A DNA stretch of 64,000 bases from Pseudomonadota bacterium (GTDB lineage: Bacteria; Pseudomonadota; Gammaproteobacteria; Steroidobacterales; Steroidobacteraceae), in the NCBI GenBank assembly GCA_016703895.1, contig JADJBE010000001.1, forward strand, positions 869,501 to 933,500. Direction: 5' to 3'. Position 1 is the first letter of the stretch. Each line of letters opens with the position of its first letter. Of the stretch, positions 1 through 8,355 are shown piece by piece. Made by a program: the position numbers and the translations under genes. Under the pieces are notes generated by a model that saw only the letters and a list, made by a program, of their open reading frames with translations, was not told the origin of the DNA and ran no database searches.

Positions 1-472
1 CCCGGCCTGACTCAAGTCCCGCCTGTGGCAAGTCCTCTAGTCGCCCCTCGAGTGGCGTCCCGGCGGACGTGGCATCGAAGCCGATATTCGGCAACCGATC
101 CCGGAAACCTGAAGACTGGAGCCAGCCGCGGTTCACGAGAATCGTTCCGCCGCGCGCGAGCGCGAACGGTGTGAGCACCTCGTAGCCGGCGCGCCCGTCG
201 TAGGTGCGATTGTCCAGCAGGAACTGCTGTGCAGGAAGATACGACCCATGCAGGCGCACGCGAGCAAAGCGTGGCAAAACGGCGAGATCCGCTTCGGTCG
301 CATCGACGACCTTTTCGGCGCGTGCCGCGAACGCATCCCAAGTTGATTGACGTTCAACGCCTCGATTCCATTGCCAGAAGCCCAGCGTGACAAACAGGCT
401 ACCGAACAACAGCGCCGCCGTCGTCATTGTCCATGACGGCGCAAAGACGCGACTACCCACAGTGATGCGCAT
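1..472 (-). CDS. SURF1 family cytochrome oxidase assembly protein, partial
   Basis: Reading the minus strand from the ATG at 472 gives an uninterrupted frame that leaves the window at base 1, so only the N-terminal ~157 residues are present. An N-terminal membrane segment ending in LGFWQWNRG is followed by the periplasmic SURF1 signature FLLDNRTYDGRAGYEVLTPF and then NRGWL, all in the usual family order. SURF1 helps assemble haem-copper oxidase, probably by helping haem a reach subunit I. It fits the cox cluster at 2.8-7.1 kb, although it is separated from it by unrelated genes. The C-terminal membrane helix lies outside the window. It is divergent from the small membrane gene at 546. Confidence 0.88.
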   Translation of the reverse strand, partial: MRITVGSRVFAPSWTMTTAALLFGSLFVTLGFWQWNRGVERQSTWDAFAARAEKVVDATEADLAVLPRFARVRLHGSYLPAQQFLLDNRTYDGRAGYEVLTPFALARGGTILVNRGWLQSSGFRDRLPNIGFDATSAGTPLEGRLEDLPQAGLESGR

Positions 473-529
473 ATCGACTCGTGACTTCCAAGACCACAAT
501 TGTACCGGTGAGTGCCGTGAGGCAACGGG

Positions 530-535
530 TATAAT
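530..535 (+). promoter_or_regulatory. TATAAT -10 box just before the DUF2909 gene
   Basis: A perfect TATAAT ends ten bases before the ATG at 546, so transcription would start about four bases before the start codon. No good -35 hexamer is visible. See the finding on near-leaderless starts. Confidence 0.45.
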
Positions 536-545
536 CGTATTGGCC

Positions 546-764
546 ATGGACACCATCAAAATTCTCATCGTCGTTGTCCTGGTCGCGATCGTCGCGAGCC
601 TGGGCAACGCGCTGTTTCACCTCTCAAGCGGCAAGGGAGACTCGCGCAAAATGGCGCACGCACTCACATTCCGTGTGGGTCTGTCGGTGGCGCTGTTTCT
701 GCTGCTGATGGCTGCCTGGTATCTCGGCTACATCAGCCCACATAGCTTGCCGCCGGGGCGCTGA
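546..764 (+). CDS. DUF2909 family twin-transmembrane protein
   Basis: A 72-residue protein with two membrane helices (about residues 4-24 and 46-66) joined by a short basic loop containing SGKGDSRKM. This is the layout of the DUF2909 (twin transmembrane) family commonly found beside cytochrome c oxidase and SURF1 genes in gammaproteobacteria. Its function is unknown; context suggests oxidase biogenesis. The frame is open further upstream, but the ATG at 546 gives the family length and follows a TATAAT box closely. The stop codon overlaps the next gene's ATG by one base (TGATG), implying translational coupling. Confidence 0.85.
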   Translation: MDTIKILIVVVLVAIVASLGNALFHLSSGKGDSRKMAHALTFRVGLSVALFLLLMAAWYLGYISPHSLPPGR

Positions 765-1765
765 TGACGGCGGCTGACCCGATGGCGCCGAGATCTGGCG
801 CATCGCCAACACTCTGCGGTCCGTTGGCCGGCGTGACGATGCTTACCAACGATGCGGCGGCGACGAGCCGGTTCCTTACCCAGGCGCTGCGCATGCAACG
901 CGCCAGTGACGTCGTGCTGACACCGCCCGACATCGAGCAACGGCACGCGCTGTGGGGTTTGCCGCGCGATTCAGTCTGTCGCGAGCAGACGTTTGTCGGC
1001 ACGGACTCGACGCCGGCAATCACGGTTCGAGTGCTGGTCACTGCCGGCGGCGAATTGATTCGTCCGGCCATGGAATCGCGACTAACAGGTGGCTTGTCGA
1101 TTGGCTTTCCGGTCGCGAGTCTCGAGCAGACGCTCACACGAGTAACTGCATTGGGGTACGAATCGACCGCAGGTATTGTACCGCTCACTATCACGCGTCC
1201 CGATGGCAGTAGCTACGTCTCCGGCGAGATTTTGTTCCGTGGCCCCGAGCAGATTTACATGCTGGTCGTCGGTCGACCGTCCGATATGACGCCCGTGGGT
1301 CCTATCGACGCAGCCAGCGGCATCGGCGGCCCAGCGTATTCCGCCATCGTTGTGCCCGACGCCGCTCGCGAGATCGAATTCTATCGCGAGGTGCTCGGCT
1401 GGGAGGCACGCCAGAACATCGTGCTAACCACGTCAGGTCCTGCCGGTGGTCTCGGCCTAGACGCCGGCACGCAATTTCGTTTTGTGCAGTTGTTTGCTCC
1501 GGGCACAACCACCGCCTATGTCTGCTTGCTCGACATGATGGCCGTCGGTCGCGCCAATCCGGTGGCGCCGCGGATACCGAATCGTGGCGTCGTGATGTGG
1601 ACCTTCGGCACGCGCAAGTTTGATGAGGTTGAGAAGCGTGCTCGCACCGCTGTCACCAAGGACGCCCTAGGTTCGAACTTGCGTGTTGGCGGCGCGCCTG
1701 TCGCGCGCGCGCTCACTGTTCACACGCCAGCTGGGGTGATGATCGAAATTGTCGAGCAGCGCTAG
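764..1765 (+). CDS. Protein with two VOC (glyoxalase-like) domains
   Basis: 333 residues that read as two vicinal-oxygen-chelate units. The first (about 20-170) starts near PLAGVTMLTNDAAATSRFLT and the second (about 185-331) at PAYSAIVVPDAAREIEFYRE and ends with HTPAGVMIEIVEQ, typical edge strands of the fold. The family includes glyoxalases, extradiol dioxygenases and antibiotic-binding proteins. Metal-ligand His/Glu positions are not clear enough here to name a reaction. The start codon overlaps the stop of the DUF2909 gene, so the two are probably cotranscribed, an unusual pairing inside an oxidase cluster. Confidence 0.75.
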   Translation: MTAADPMAPRSGASPTLCGPLAGVTMLTNDAAATSRFLTQALRMQRASDVVLTPPDIEQRHALWGLPRDSVCREQTFVGTDSTPAITVRVLVTAGGELIRPAMESRLTGGLSIGFPVASLEQTLTRVTALGYESTAGIVPLTITRPDGSSYVSGEILFRGPEQIYMLVVGRPSDMTPVGPIDAASGIGGPAYSAIVVPDAAREIEFYREVLGWEARQNIVLTTSGPAGGLGLDAGTQFRFVQLFAPGTTTAYVCLLDMMAVGRANPVAPRIPNRGVVMWTFGTRKFDEVEKRARTAVTKDALGSNLRVGGAPVARALTVHTPAGVMIEIVEQR

Positions 1766-1784
1766 CCCGCGATGAAGAAAATAC

Positions 1785-1994
1785 CTACGGCCGTCGAACC
1801 TTGATCGCACCGCTCTTATAGGCGGCCTTGAGCATCGATAACAACCACTCGAACCTCTGCTGCGGCGTACGCCGACGGAATGACCACTTGCGCAACCGTT
1901 CCGCGTCGGCAAAGCTGCCATTGCTCGGCGGCGGTGACTCGCCTGGATCCACCTGTACTCGAGCCTGGTAGGGATCGATCTCTTTCATGTTCAT
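1785..1994 (-). CDS. Small partner protein of a nucleotidyltransferase cassette
   Basis: A 69-residue protein, Pro-rich in its first half and basic-helical in the second (TPQQRFEWLLSMLKAAY near residues 42-58). Its ATG overlaps the stop of the upstream nucleotidyltransferase gene by four bases (ATGA), so the two are coupled. The family is not recognised. Small proteins encoded next to MNT-type nucleotidyltransferases are often toxin-antitoxin partners; that role is inferred from context only. The C-terminal end comes just after the convergent VOC gene. Confidence 0.6.
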   Translation of the reverse strand: MNMKEIDPYQARVQVDPGESPPPSNGSFADAERLRKWSFRRRTPQQRFEWLLSMLKAAYKSGAIKVRRP

Positions 1995-2557
1995 GGTGGT
2001 GTAAGCAACTCGCGGAGTGCAGCGATGTCTGCCGTGTCTCGCGGCCGCCCAGCAATTTCCTTGAGGCGAATCAGATGGCCGATCGAGGCGATGCGTATCG
2101 GTAAGTCATCGTATTTGATGACTACCGACTGCTGCCACAATTCCTCGAACGGAATTGGGTTCTCAATGAATAGATCGACGGTCGGGCGAGCCTGCGTTGG
2201 GTCCCAAAAGCTGAAAACCTGCATGTTGCGCCGTTGATGCCACGATGCTCTCTTGGCAGGATCGGCGAAATCGACCGCTGCAATGGGTAGCTGAGGTTTG
2301 AGTCCCGACTCGAGCAACGTCTCGATGGCTGCTTTCGCTTGATCCGGCGCAAGGTCTAGCGTGAGATCGATGTCCGCCGTCACTCGATCCACTCCGTGGA
2401 GTATCACGGCCAAGCCACCGACCAAGACGTAACGCACCTCGGCCTGTGTGAGAGCCCGAAAGATTGATATGAAGTCCAGCGGCACGTCGCATTGTGCGTA
2501 GAACCGCACAACAGTTGCAACTCGTTGAGTAGGAGGTTGGGGTCCGATGCCAAACAC
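1991..2557 (-). CDS. MNT-type nucleotidyltransferase domain protein (DUF6036/AbiEii-like)
   Basis: Carries the minimal nucleotidyltransferase signature: VGGLAVILHG (about residues 46-55) followed by ADIDLTLD (about 60-67), i.e. the GG-x-D-x-D metal site, and a later acidic strand RPTVDLFIENP supplying a third carboxylate. It ends in a short helical tail (IRLKEIAGRPRDTADIAALREL) typical of DUF6036-like proteins. A shorter start at the GTG at 2485 (PLDFISIFRAL) would remove 24 poorly conserved residues and is equally possible. It forms a coupled pair with the downstream 69-residue gene. Related enzymes transfer AMP or other nucleotides to a partner toxin or tRNA; the substrate here is unknown. 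Confidence 0.7.
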   Translation of the reverse strand: MFGIGPQPPTQRVATVVRFYAQCDVPLDFISIFRALTQAEVRYVLVGGLAVILHGVDRVTADIDLTLDLAPDQAKAAIETLLESGLKPQLPIAAVDFADPAKRASWHQRRNMQVFSFWDPTQARPTVDLFIENPIPFEELWQQSVVIKYDDLPIRIASIGHLIRLKEIAGRPRDTADIAALRELLTPP

Positions 2558-2594
2558 TATGGCGAGTTGTCTATTGGATTCTGAGTCTTGAGTC

Positions 2595-2797
2595 TGGCGC
2601 GTGCTGGCCTGGGATGGGCGAACGCGTGCAGAGCGCCGCGATTCTGAGCGCGGACGCTCCTGTGCTTCTAAAAATCTAGCCTCTTCGCCGGAGAAAGATG
2701 CGTCCCGCGTTCAGAACGCCGGATCGCCGCAAATCGCTGGAGCGATTTGCGAAGCGCGCTCGACTCGTGTTCACCCAGCCGAGGCCAGCACGCACCA
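2595..2797 (+). repeat. Long palindromic element, divergent copy A
   Basis: Outer arms 2595-2636 and 2756-2797 are 42 nt and pair with about eight mismatches. Inside, 2642-2657 pairs with 2700-2716 (one G-T pair, one bulge), and 2729-2750 is a perfect 9-bp hairpin with a TGGA loop. The apical loop keeps TCCTG, TAGCC and CCGG-GAAAGATG as in the other four copies, while the stem sequences differ. It lies between two minus-strand genes (nucleotidyltransferase start and coxC end). Confidence 0.7.
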
Positions 2798-2811
2798 GGC
2801 TCGCAAAACCA

Positions 2812-3705
2812 TCAAACCCAATAAACGAATATAAACAGCCCTAACCACACCACATCAACGAAGTGCCAATACCAAGCGGTCGCCTCGAACGCGAAGTGCC
2901 GCTCCGGCGTCATGTGGCCACGCATGGTACGGAACCAGATCACGAGCAGCATGATGGCGCCCAATGTGACGTGGAAGCCGTGGAAGCCGGTGAGCATGAA
3001 GAACGTCGACCCATAGATGCCGGTGGAGAGCTTCAAGCCGAGCTCCGTATAGGCATGGTGGTATTCGACGCCCTGCAGATAAACGAACAAAAAGCCCAAG
3101 GCAACCGTCAGGAACAAGAAGGTGTTGAGCATCACCCGATGGCCGGCACGCAACGCGTGGTGCGCGATGGTGACGGTGACACCCGAGGTCAGCAGGATCA
3201 ATGTGTTGATTGCTGGCAGACCAAAGGCCGGGATGATCTCGAACGAGCCGTCTGCACGCGGGCCCACGTTGGCTGGGCCGTTGGTCGGCCAAGCGTTCTC
3301 GAAGCTCGGCCAATTGAGCGCATGCGTGAAGATCTTGGTGCCTTCGCCGCCCAGCCATGGCACCGCCAGCGAGCGAGCGTAGAACAGGGCGCCGAAGAAG
3401 GCCGCGAAGAACATCACTTCCGAGAAAATGAACCAGATCATGCCCATGCGGAAGGAGCGATCAACCGAGAGGTTGTACATACCCTTCTGGCTTTCGCCAA
3501 TGACGGTCGAGAACCAACCGACGAACATGAAGATGAGTAGTGCGAAGCCGGGCAGCATGACCCACAGCGGCAACCACTCGTTCAGATAGGCGATGACGCC
3601 GAACATCAGCACGAACAGCGACGCTGAGCCGATGATCGGCCACGGGCTGCTGTGTGGGATGTAGTACTTATCAGCTGCTGCTGCGTGCGCCTGTGCCATG
3701 TTCAA
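2812..3705 (-). CDS. coxC: Cytochrome c oxidase subunit III
   Basis: 297 residues with seven predicted membrane helices and family-typical segments: YYIPHSSPWPIIGS at the N terminus, FIFSEVMFFAAFFGA (about residues 93-107) and the C-terminal GFHVTLGAIML and WYWHFVDVVWLGLFIFVYW. Subunit III is a structural core subunit of aa3-type oxidase that stabilises subunit I and its proton uptake. It is the last gene of coxB-coxA-small assembly gene-ctaG-coxC on the minus strand, 16 bases after ctaG. A palindromic element follows its stop instead of the expected DUF2909/SURF1 genes. Confidence 0.97.
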   Translation of the reverse strand: MNMAQAHAAAADKYYIPHSSPWPIIGSASLFVLMFGVIAYLNEWLPLWVMLPGFALLIFMFVGWFSTVIGESQKGMYNLSVDRSFRMGMIWFIFSEVMFFAAFFGALFYARSLAVPWLGGEGTKIFTHALNWPSFENAWPTNGPANVGPRADGSFEIIPAFGLPAINTLILLTSGVTVTIAHHALRAGHRVMLNTFLFLTVALGFLFVYLQGVEYHHAYTELGLKLSTGIYGSTFFMLTGFHGFHVTLGAIMLLVIWFRTMRGHMTPERHFAFEATAWYWHFVDVVWLGLFIFVYWV

Positions 3706-3721
3706 AATTCCCTGCGAATTA

Positions 3722-4321
3722 TTAGCGAAGCCCTACGAGCGTTGCTGAATCGTAGAACGTATAAGAAAGGGTGATGCGATCGACGATACGCGGCAGATTC
3801 GGATCGACAATGAAGCGCACCGGCATCGGCCGCTGTTCATCGATAGCAAAGTTCTGTGGCGTGAAGCAAAAGCATTCTGTCTTGCGAAAATAGGCAACCG
3901 CCTGCCCCGGCGATACGTTGGGAACCGCTTGAGCCACGGTGTCGCGCCCCGTGAGGTTGTGCGCCACGTAGTTGATCTCGTAGAGCTTGCCCGGGTGTAC
4001 TTGCATGGATTTCTTCAGCGGCCGGAATTCCCAGTTGCCGACGCTCGGCAGGTCAGCGAGGAACTCGACCGTAACGAGGCGCGCTTCATCCGGTGCTTCC
4101 GCGACGACGCGCTTCTCACTGAGCGTTGTCTGATCGCCGTAGCCCGTCAATGTGCAAAGAACGCTATAGAGCGGTACCAAGGCAAACCCGAAGGCAAATG
4201 CGCCGACCGCGAACAGAGCGAGTCTGAGTGTCAATTGGCTATTGGCGCGGTTTAGCGCTGAGCCACGCAATTCCCCGTCGCTCCCGTCGTCATCTGGCTG
4301 CTGCTGAATCTCGTTGGTCAT
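3722..4321 (-). CDS. ctaG: Cytochrome c oxidase assembly protein CtaG (Cox11)
   Basis: 199 residues: a short cytoplasmic N terminus, one membrane helix (about 31-52) and a periplasmic domain containing the copper-binding motif ECFCFTPQ (about residues 149-156). The C-terminal strand RIVDRITLSYTFYD is also family-typical. Cox11 delivers copper to the CuB centre of subunit I. It sits between a small assembly gene and coxC in the oxidase operon, the classic position. Confidence 0.95.
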   Translation of the reverse strand: MTNEIQQQPDDDGSDGELRGSALNRANSQLTLRLALFAVGAFAFGFALVPLYSVLCTLTGYGDQTTLSEKRVVAEAPDEARLVTVEFLADLPSVGNWEFRPLKKSMQVHPGKLYEINYVAHNLTGRDTVAQAVPNVSPGQAVAYFRKTECFCFTPQNFAIDEQRPMPVRFIVDPNLPRIVDRITLSYTFYDSATLVGLR

Positions 4322-4335
4322 ACTCGTTGGTCGAG

Positions 4336-4494
4336 TCAGGAGGTGCGAGCCACAGACAGTAGAATAAAGCCGAGGTAGAAACTGAGCGCTACCAGTCCGA
4401 GCAACAAAGCTGTGCGGCGGACGCGCGAGCGGCGAGCAGCAGCATCCTCAAGTTGTCCGTCATGTGAGTCGTCCACTGCACGTTGCTGGTTCAT
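4336..4494 (-). CDS. Cytochrome oxidase small assembly protein
   Basis: A 52-residue frame starting with MNQQRAVDDSHDG, followed by a basic stretch (RRSRVRRT) and one membrane helix (TALLLGLVALSFYLGFILL). The start ATG overlaps the coxA stop by one base (TGATG) and the stop lies 14 bases before ctaG, so the gene is tightly built into the operon. Position, size and single-helix topology match the small oxidase assembly proteins found between subunit I and CtaG in proteobacteria. The mechanism is unknown. Confidence 0.8.
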   Translation of the reverse strand: MNQQRAVDDSHDGQLEDAAARRSRVRRTALLLGLVALSFYLGFILLSVARTS

Positions 4495-6104
4495 CAGTGC
4501 TGCGCACCGCGTGCGATCAGCTCACGTGATGGCGCCTCTTCCCAGCTGTGATACGGCGCCGGTGACGGCAGTTCCCACTCCAGACCGCGTGCGCCTTCCC
4601 AGGCTCGGTTGCCAATCTTCTCGCCGCCTTTCACGCACTTCCAGATGATGTACGGGAACATCAACTGCGAGAAGCCGAAGATAAACGCACCCACCGAGGA
4701 GACCATGTTCCAGTCGGTGAATTGCGTCGCGTAGTCTGGAATGCGGCGCGGCATGCCAGCGAGGCCGAGGAAATGCTGCGGGAAGAACAGGATGTTGACG
4801 CCAATGGTTGATAACCAAAAGTGCCACTTGGCGAGCGCGGTGTTGTACATGTTGCCGGTCCACTTCGGCAGCCAGAAATAGACGGCCGCCATGATGGCGA
4901 ACACGGCGCCCGGTACCAGCACGTAGTGGAAGTGCGCGACTACGAAGTACGAGTCCTGATACTGGAAGTCCGCTGGCACGATCGCAAGCATCAGGCCCGA
5001 GAACCCGCCGATCGTGAACAGGAACAGGAATGAGAGCGCGAACAACATCGGCGCCTCAAAGGTCAGCGACCCGCGCCACATCGTTGCGGTCCAGTTGAAC
5101 ACCTTCACGCCGGTCGGAATGGCGATCAGCATGGTCGATAGCATGAAGAACAACTGCCCGGCGAGTGGCATGCCTACGGTGAACATGTGGTGCGCCCAGA
5201 CGATGAACGACAGGAATGCGATCGACGCAGAGGCGTAGACCATGGCGCCGTAGCCGAACAGTGGCTTGCGCGAGAACGCCGGAATGATCTCCGAAATGAT
5301 GCCGAAAGCCGGCAGGATCAGGATGTATACCTCTGGGTGACCGAAGAACCAGAAGATGTGCTGGAACATCACTGGATCACCACCGCCGGAGGCAGCGAAG
5401 AAGGTTGTGCCAAAGAAGTGGTCGGTGAGCAGCATGGTGACTGCGCCGGCTAGAACCGGCATCGTGGCGATCAGCAGGTAGGCCGTGATCAGCCAGGTCC
5501 ACACGAACAACGGCATGTTCAGTAGGCCCACACCGGGTGCGCGCATGTTCATCACGGTGACGACCACGTTGATCGCGCCCAGGATCGACGACGCACCCAT
5601 CAAGTGGATCGCGAATATCAAGAACGGGAACGCATCGCCGGTCTGCAGCACCAGTGGTGGGTACATTGTCCAGCCGCCGGCCGGTGCGCCGCCCGGCACG
5701 AACAGTGTTGCTAACAGCAGCGTGAAAGCGAACGGCAGGATCCAGAACGAGAAGTTATTGAGCCGCGGCAGCGCCATATCGGGTGCGCCGACCTGCATCG
5801 GGATCATCCAGTTAGCGAGGCCGGTCCAAGCGGGCATCACGGCACCGAAGATCATCACGAGCGCATGCATCGTGGTCATCGAATTGAAAAACGCCGGATC
5901 AACGAACTGCAGGCCGGGCTGGAACAGTTCGGCGCGAATGATGAGCGCCATGGTGCCGCCGACAAAGAACATGATGCAAGCGAACACCAGGTACATCGTG
6001 CCGATGTCCTTGTGGTTGGTGGCATAGAGCCAGCGTCCAATGCCATGCGGCTTGTGATCATGATGATCGTGATCGGCGGCAGTGTGGGCTTGTGTGGTTG
6101 CCAT
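4494..6104 (-). CDS. coxA: Cytochrome c oxidase subunit I
   Basis: 536 residues, twelve membrane helices, normal length for an aa3-type subunit I. The His-rich N terminus is followed by RWLYATNHKDIGTMYL. HPEVYILILPAFG holds the CuB ligand and the Tyr of the His-Tyr crosslink, and VAHFHYVLVPGAVFA carries the haem a and a3 ligands. It is the catalytic subunit reducing oxygen to water while pumping protons. It is cotranscribed with coxB upstream (36-base gap) and the small assembly gene downstream (one-base overlap). Confidence 0.97.
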   Translation of the reverse strand: MATTQAHTAADHDHHDHKPHGIGRWLYATNHKDIGTMYLVFACIMFFVGGTMALIIRAELFQPGLQFVDPAFFNSMTTMHALVMIFGAVMPAWTGLANWMIPMQVGAPDMALPRLNNFSFWILPFAFTLLLATLFVPGGAPAGGWTMYPPLVLQTGDAFPFLIFAIHLMGASSILGAINVVVTVMNMRAPGVGLLNMPLFVWTWLITAYLLIATMPVLAGAVTMLLTDHFFGTTFFAASGGGDPVMFQHIFWFFGHPEVYILILPAFGIISEIIPAFSRKPLFGYGAMVYASASIAFLSFIVWAHHMFTVGMPLAGQLFFMLSTMLIAIPTGVKVFNWTATMWRGSLTFEAPMLFALSFLFLFTIGGFSGLMLAIVPADFQYQDSYFVVAHFHYVLVPGAVFAIMAAVYFWLPKWTGNMYNTALAKWHFWLSTIGVNILFFPQHFLGLAGMPRRIPDYATQFTDWNMVSSVGAFIFGFSQLMFPYIIWKCVKGGEKIGNRAWEGARGLEWELPSPAPYHSWEEAPSRELIARGAQH

Positions 6105-6140
6105 GTTCGTTCTCTTGCGTTCTGCAGTTGTCTGAGGTGA

Positions 6141-7046
6141 TCAGCCGGCCGTGGGCGTAGTGACCGAATTCGGCGTAGCTACTTGCTCGGCGTCGACGAT
6201 TGCGGGAGCTATCTCGGCTGGCGGTTGGTCGGCGGCCTGCTGTGCGGCGAGCCAAGTCGCGAAATCGGCCTTTGATTTGACCTCGACGACGATCGGCATG
6301 AAGCCGTGGTCGCGGCCGCAGAGTTCGGCGCACTGGCCGCGATAGACGCCCGGCTTGTCTTCATCGACGCGGATCCACATCTCGTTCATGAAGCCGGGAA
6401 TCGCGTCCTTCTTCATGCCGAAGTCCGGCACCCACCACGAGTGAATCACGTCCTGCGCAGTGAGCAGCAGTCGCACCTTGGTGCCAACCGGGATCACCAG
6501 CGGCCGGTCCACGCTGAGCAGGTAGTTAGGCACCGAGTTCGGGTCGACACCGGATTGCAGCTGCCGCGCTGCGTTACTGGCGCTATCGAGATTCGAGAAG
6601 AAGCTGACACCACTCTCCATGTACTCGTATTGCCACTTCCACTGGTAGCCCGTTACCTTGACGTTCATCTCTACGTTGCGCGAGTCCTCGATATTCATCA
6701 GGCCGCGCGCCGCTGGAATGGCCATCGCGACCAGAATGAGCACCGGCACGACTGTCCAGACGATCTCGACGCGCGTGCTGTGCAGCATCTTGGTGTCCGG
6801 CACCGCGCCCTGCGATTTCCGGAACTTGACGATCGAGTAGATCATTACGCTGAACACCGCGATCGCGATCACGACACAGACCCAGAGGATCAGCTGGTGC
6901 AAGTAGTATATTTCCCGACTCAGCTCGGTGACGCCGACCGGCATGTTGAGATCGCCCCAAGCGGCACTCGCCAATGGCGCGAGTCCGGCCGCGAACAACG
7001 CCGCCAAAATCACCTGAATCTTACGAGCACTAAGCATCAGTTTCAT
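6141..7046 (-). CDS. coxB: Cytochrome c oxidase subunit II
   Basis: The start is set at the ATG at 7046 (MKLMLSARKIQ), which has a GGA close upstream and begins a normal signal sequence; the frame is open further upstream but that part is not family-like. A signal peptide ends near LASA, two membrane helices follow (about 45-70 and 90-115), then a cupredoxin domain with the CuA site CAELCGRDHGFMPI (Cys-x3-Cys-x3-His). It accepts electrons from cytochrome c. The C-terminal tail is rich in Ala, Pro and Thr. It is the first structural gene of the oxidase operon. Confidence 0.95.
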   Translation of the reverse strand: MKLMLSARKIQVILAALFAAGLAPLASAAWGDLNMPVGVTELSREIYYLHQLILWVCVVIAIAVFSVMIYSIVKFRKSQGAVPDTKMLHSTRVEIVWTVVPVLILVAMAIPAARGLMNIEDSRNVEMNVKVTGYQWKWQYEYMESGVSFFSNLDSASNAARQLQSGVDPNSVPNYLLSVDRPLVIPVGTKVRLLLTAQDVIHSWWVPDFGMKKDAIPGFMNEMWIRVDEDKPGVYRGQCAELCGRDHGFMPIVVEVKSKADFATWLAAQQAADQPPAEIAPAIVDAEQVATPNSVTTPTAG

Positions 7047-7077
7047 TCCTAACAATCTGAATGTGACCCAAATCTGA

Positions 7078-7572
7078 CTAAGAGACCATCGAACCCTGCG
7101 CCAGCGCCGGCGCAGCATTCATGCCGCCGATCAGCGACGTCAGTTGCAAGGCAACCCGGCGGCGTTCATCTTCCGTCAGGAAAACACCGACCTCGCACGA
7201 TTTGCCCTGCGACTCGATCAGCAGACGACTCGGATGCAGTCGCGAGCGCGCCTGCCGCACTTTCACCCGCGTCCAATGCCGCTTGAATACCGCCACCGGA
7301 CACTCGAGCTCGCCATCGGCGATAATAACCTCATCGTCTGAAACGACGATCGTCTGCCGGTGATGGCGTCGCTGCATACTGCGATGCAACGCCCAACCCA
7401 ACAACGCCATCTCAAGACCTGCAAACGGCAGCACCGGCCAGAAGCCCTGTGCGGCAACGACGCCTGCGACGCCAAAGCTCGACACACACATGAGGGCGAA
7501 GAAGATCATTGCGCCACGCACCGTCATCGAGCAGTGCGGTGCCAGCACGATGCGGTGCGAACCCTCTGCCAT
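7078..7572 (-). CDS. DUF2244 domain membrane protein
   Basis: 164 residues with two adjacent membrane helices (about 20-58) followed by a soluble beta-rich domain with TIVVSDDEVIIAD and WTRVKV, as in DUF2244 proteins that often precede coxB in proteobacteria. Its function is unknown; the neighbourhood suggests oxidase assembly or membrane integration. It ends 31 bases before the chosen coxB start, so it is probably the first gene of the transcript. A perfect TATAAT lies six bases before the ATG. Confidence 0.85.
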   Translation of the reverse strand: MAEGSHRIVLAPHCSMTVRGAMIFFALMCVSSFGVAGVVAAQGFWPVLPFAGLEMALLGWALHRSMQRRHHRQTIVVSDDEVIIADGELECPVAVFKRHWTRVKVRQARSRLHPSRLLIESQGKSCEVGVFLTEDERRRVALQLTSLIGGMNAAPALAQGSMVS

Positions 7573-7578
7573 CGGCGA

Positions 7579-7584
7579 ATTATA
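7579..7584 (-). promoter_or_regulatory. TATAAT -10 box of the DUF2244-cox operon
   Basis: On the minus strand TATAAT is separated from the ATG at 7572 by six bases, which would put the transcription start at the A of the ATG (a leaderless message). A weak TTGAGC lies 19 bases further upstream (7604-7609). The same six-base layout occurs before ubiA. Confidence 0.5.
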
Positions 7585-7605
7585 GCGCGCGCATTCGTAC
7601 CTCGC

Positions 7606-8355
7606 TCAAGGACTTACGGGCCTTTCTGTCCGATACATGGTAAGCGCGTGGTCAAGTGCCGCAGCGCCGTGCACCCAATGAGAATCCAGTGCATCTCCTG
7701 CTACCTGATCGCCGCCTGCTGGCACGATCGTGAGCGGCGCAGTACCCAGTCGCACAGTGAGCGTATCAATATTCTCGGCCCGCAGGGGTTGCTGCTCGTT
7801 GAGCGTGTTGGCGACCCAGCCAAGCAAATGCGCGCCGCTCGCGCGGATCGCCGCAGCGCTGAGCAAGGCGTGATTGAGGCAGCCGAGCCGTATGCCGACC
7901 ACGAGTAGCACCGGCAAGCCAAGTGCGGTGGCGATGTCTGCCATGGTGCCGTGGTCTAACGTGGCGCTGTCGCAGATCGGGGCGTGCCAACCCCCGGCAC
8001 CTTCCACGATCACCAGGTCCGCATCGGCCGCGAGCAATGCGAACTGCTGCTGAATCCGCGGCAGTTCAATGTTTACGCCTGCATTGCGGGCGGCAAGATG
8101 TGGCGACACGGCCAGCCGCAGGGCATACGGGTTGACGCGCTCATAGGGTGCCGCGACGTTGGCCGCTGCCAGCAGCGCCAGTGCGTCGTCGTTACGTTCG
8201 CCCGTTGGTGTGGCGTCGGTGCCGGCCGCGATCGGCTTCATGACGGCGACGCGGCGACCGGCTGCTACCAAGGCACGAACCAGCCCGACGCTGACAAAAG
8301 TCTTGCCAACCCCGGTGTCGGTACCCGCAACGAAAACTCCCTGGGCAGGCGTCAT
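7606..8355 (-). CDS. bioD: ATP-dependent dethiobiotin synthetase BioD
   Basis: 249 residues. The P-loop GTDTGVGKT (about 11-19) is near the N terminus, followed by VMKPIAAGTDAT and VEGAGGWHAPI, the family's diaminopelargonate- and Mg-binding segments. It closes the ureido ring of dethiobiotin from 7,8-diaminopelargonate, CO2 and ATP. It is the last gene of bioB-bioF-bioH-bioC-bioD; its ATG overlaps the bioC stop by four bases. No bioA is present in the window, so the aminotransferase step must be encoded elsewhere. Confidence 0.95.
   Translation of the reverse strand: MTPAQGVFVAGTDTGVGKTFVSVGLVRALVAAGRRVAVMKPIAAGTDATPTGERNDDALALLAAANVAAPYERVNPYALRLAVSPHLAARNAGVNIELPRIQQQFALLAADADLVIVEGAGGWHAPICDSATLDHGTMADIATALGLPVLLVVGIRLGCLNHALLSAAAIRASGAHLLGWVANTLNEQQPLRAENIDTLTVRLGTAPLTIVPAGGDQVAGDALDSHWVHGAAALDHALTMYRTERPVSP

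Noticed and set aside
2601..2834. 77-residue frame in the gap before coxC
   Set aside because: Lies almost wholly in palindromic copy A; explained by the repeat.
5485..6027. 180-residue plus-strand frame over coxA
   Set aside because: Antisense shadow of a strongly conserved gene.
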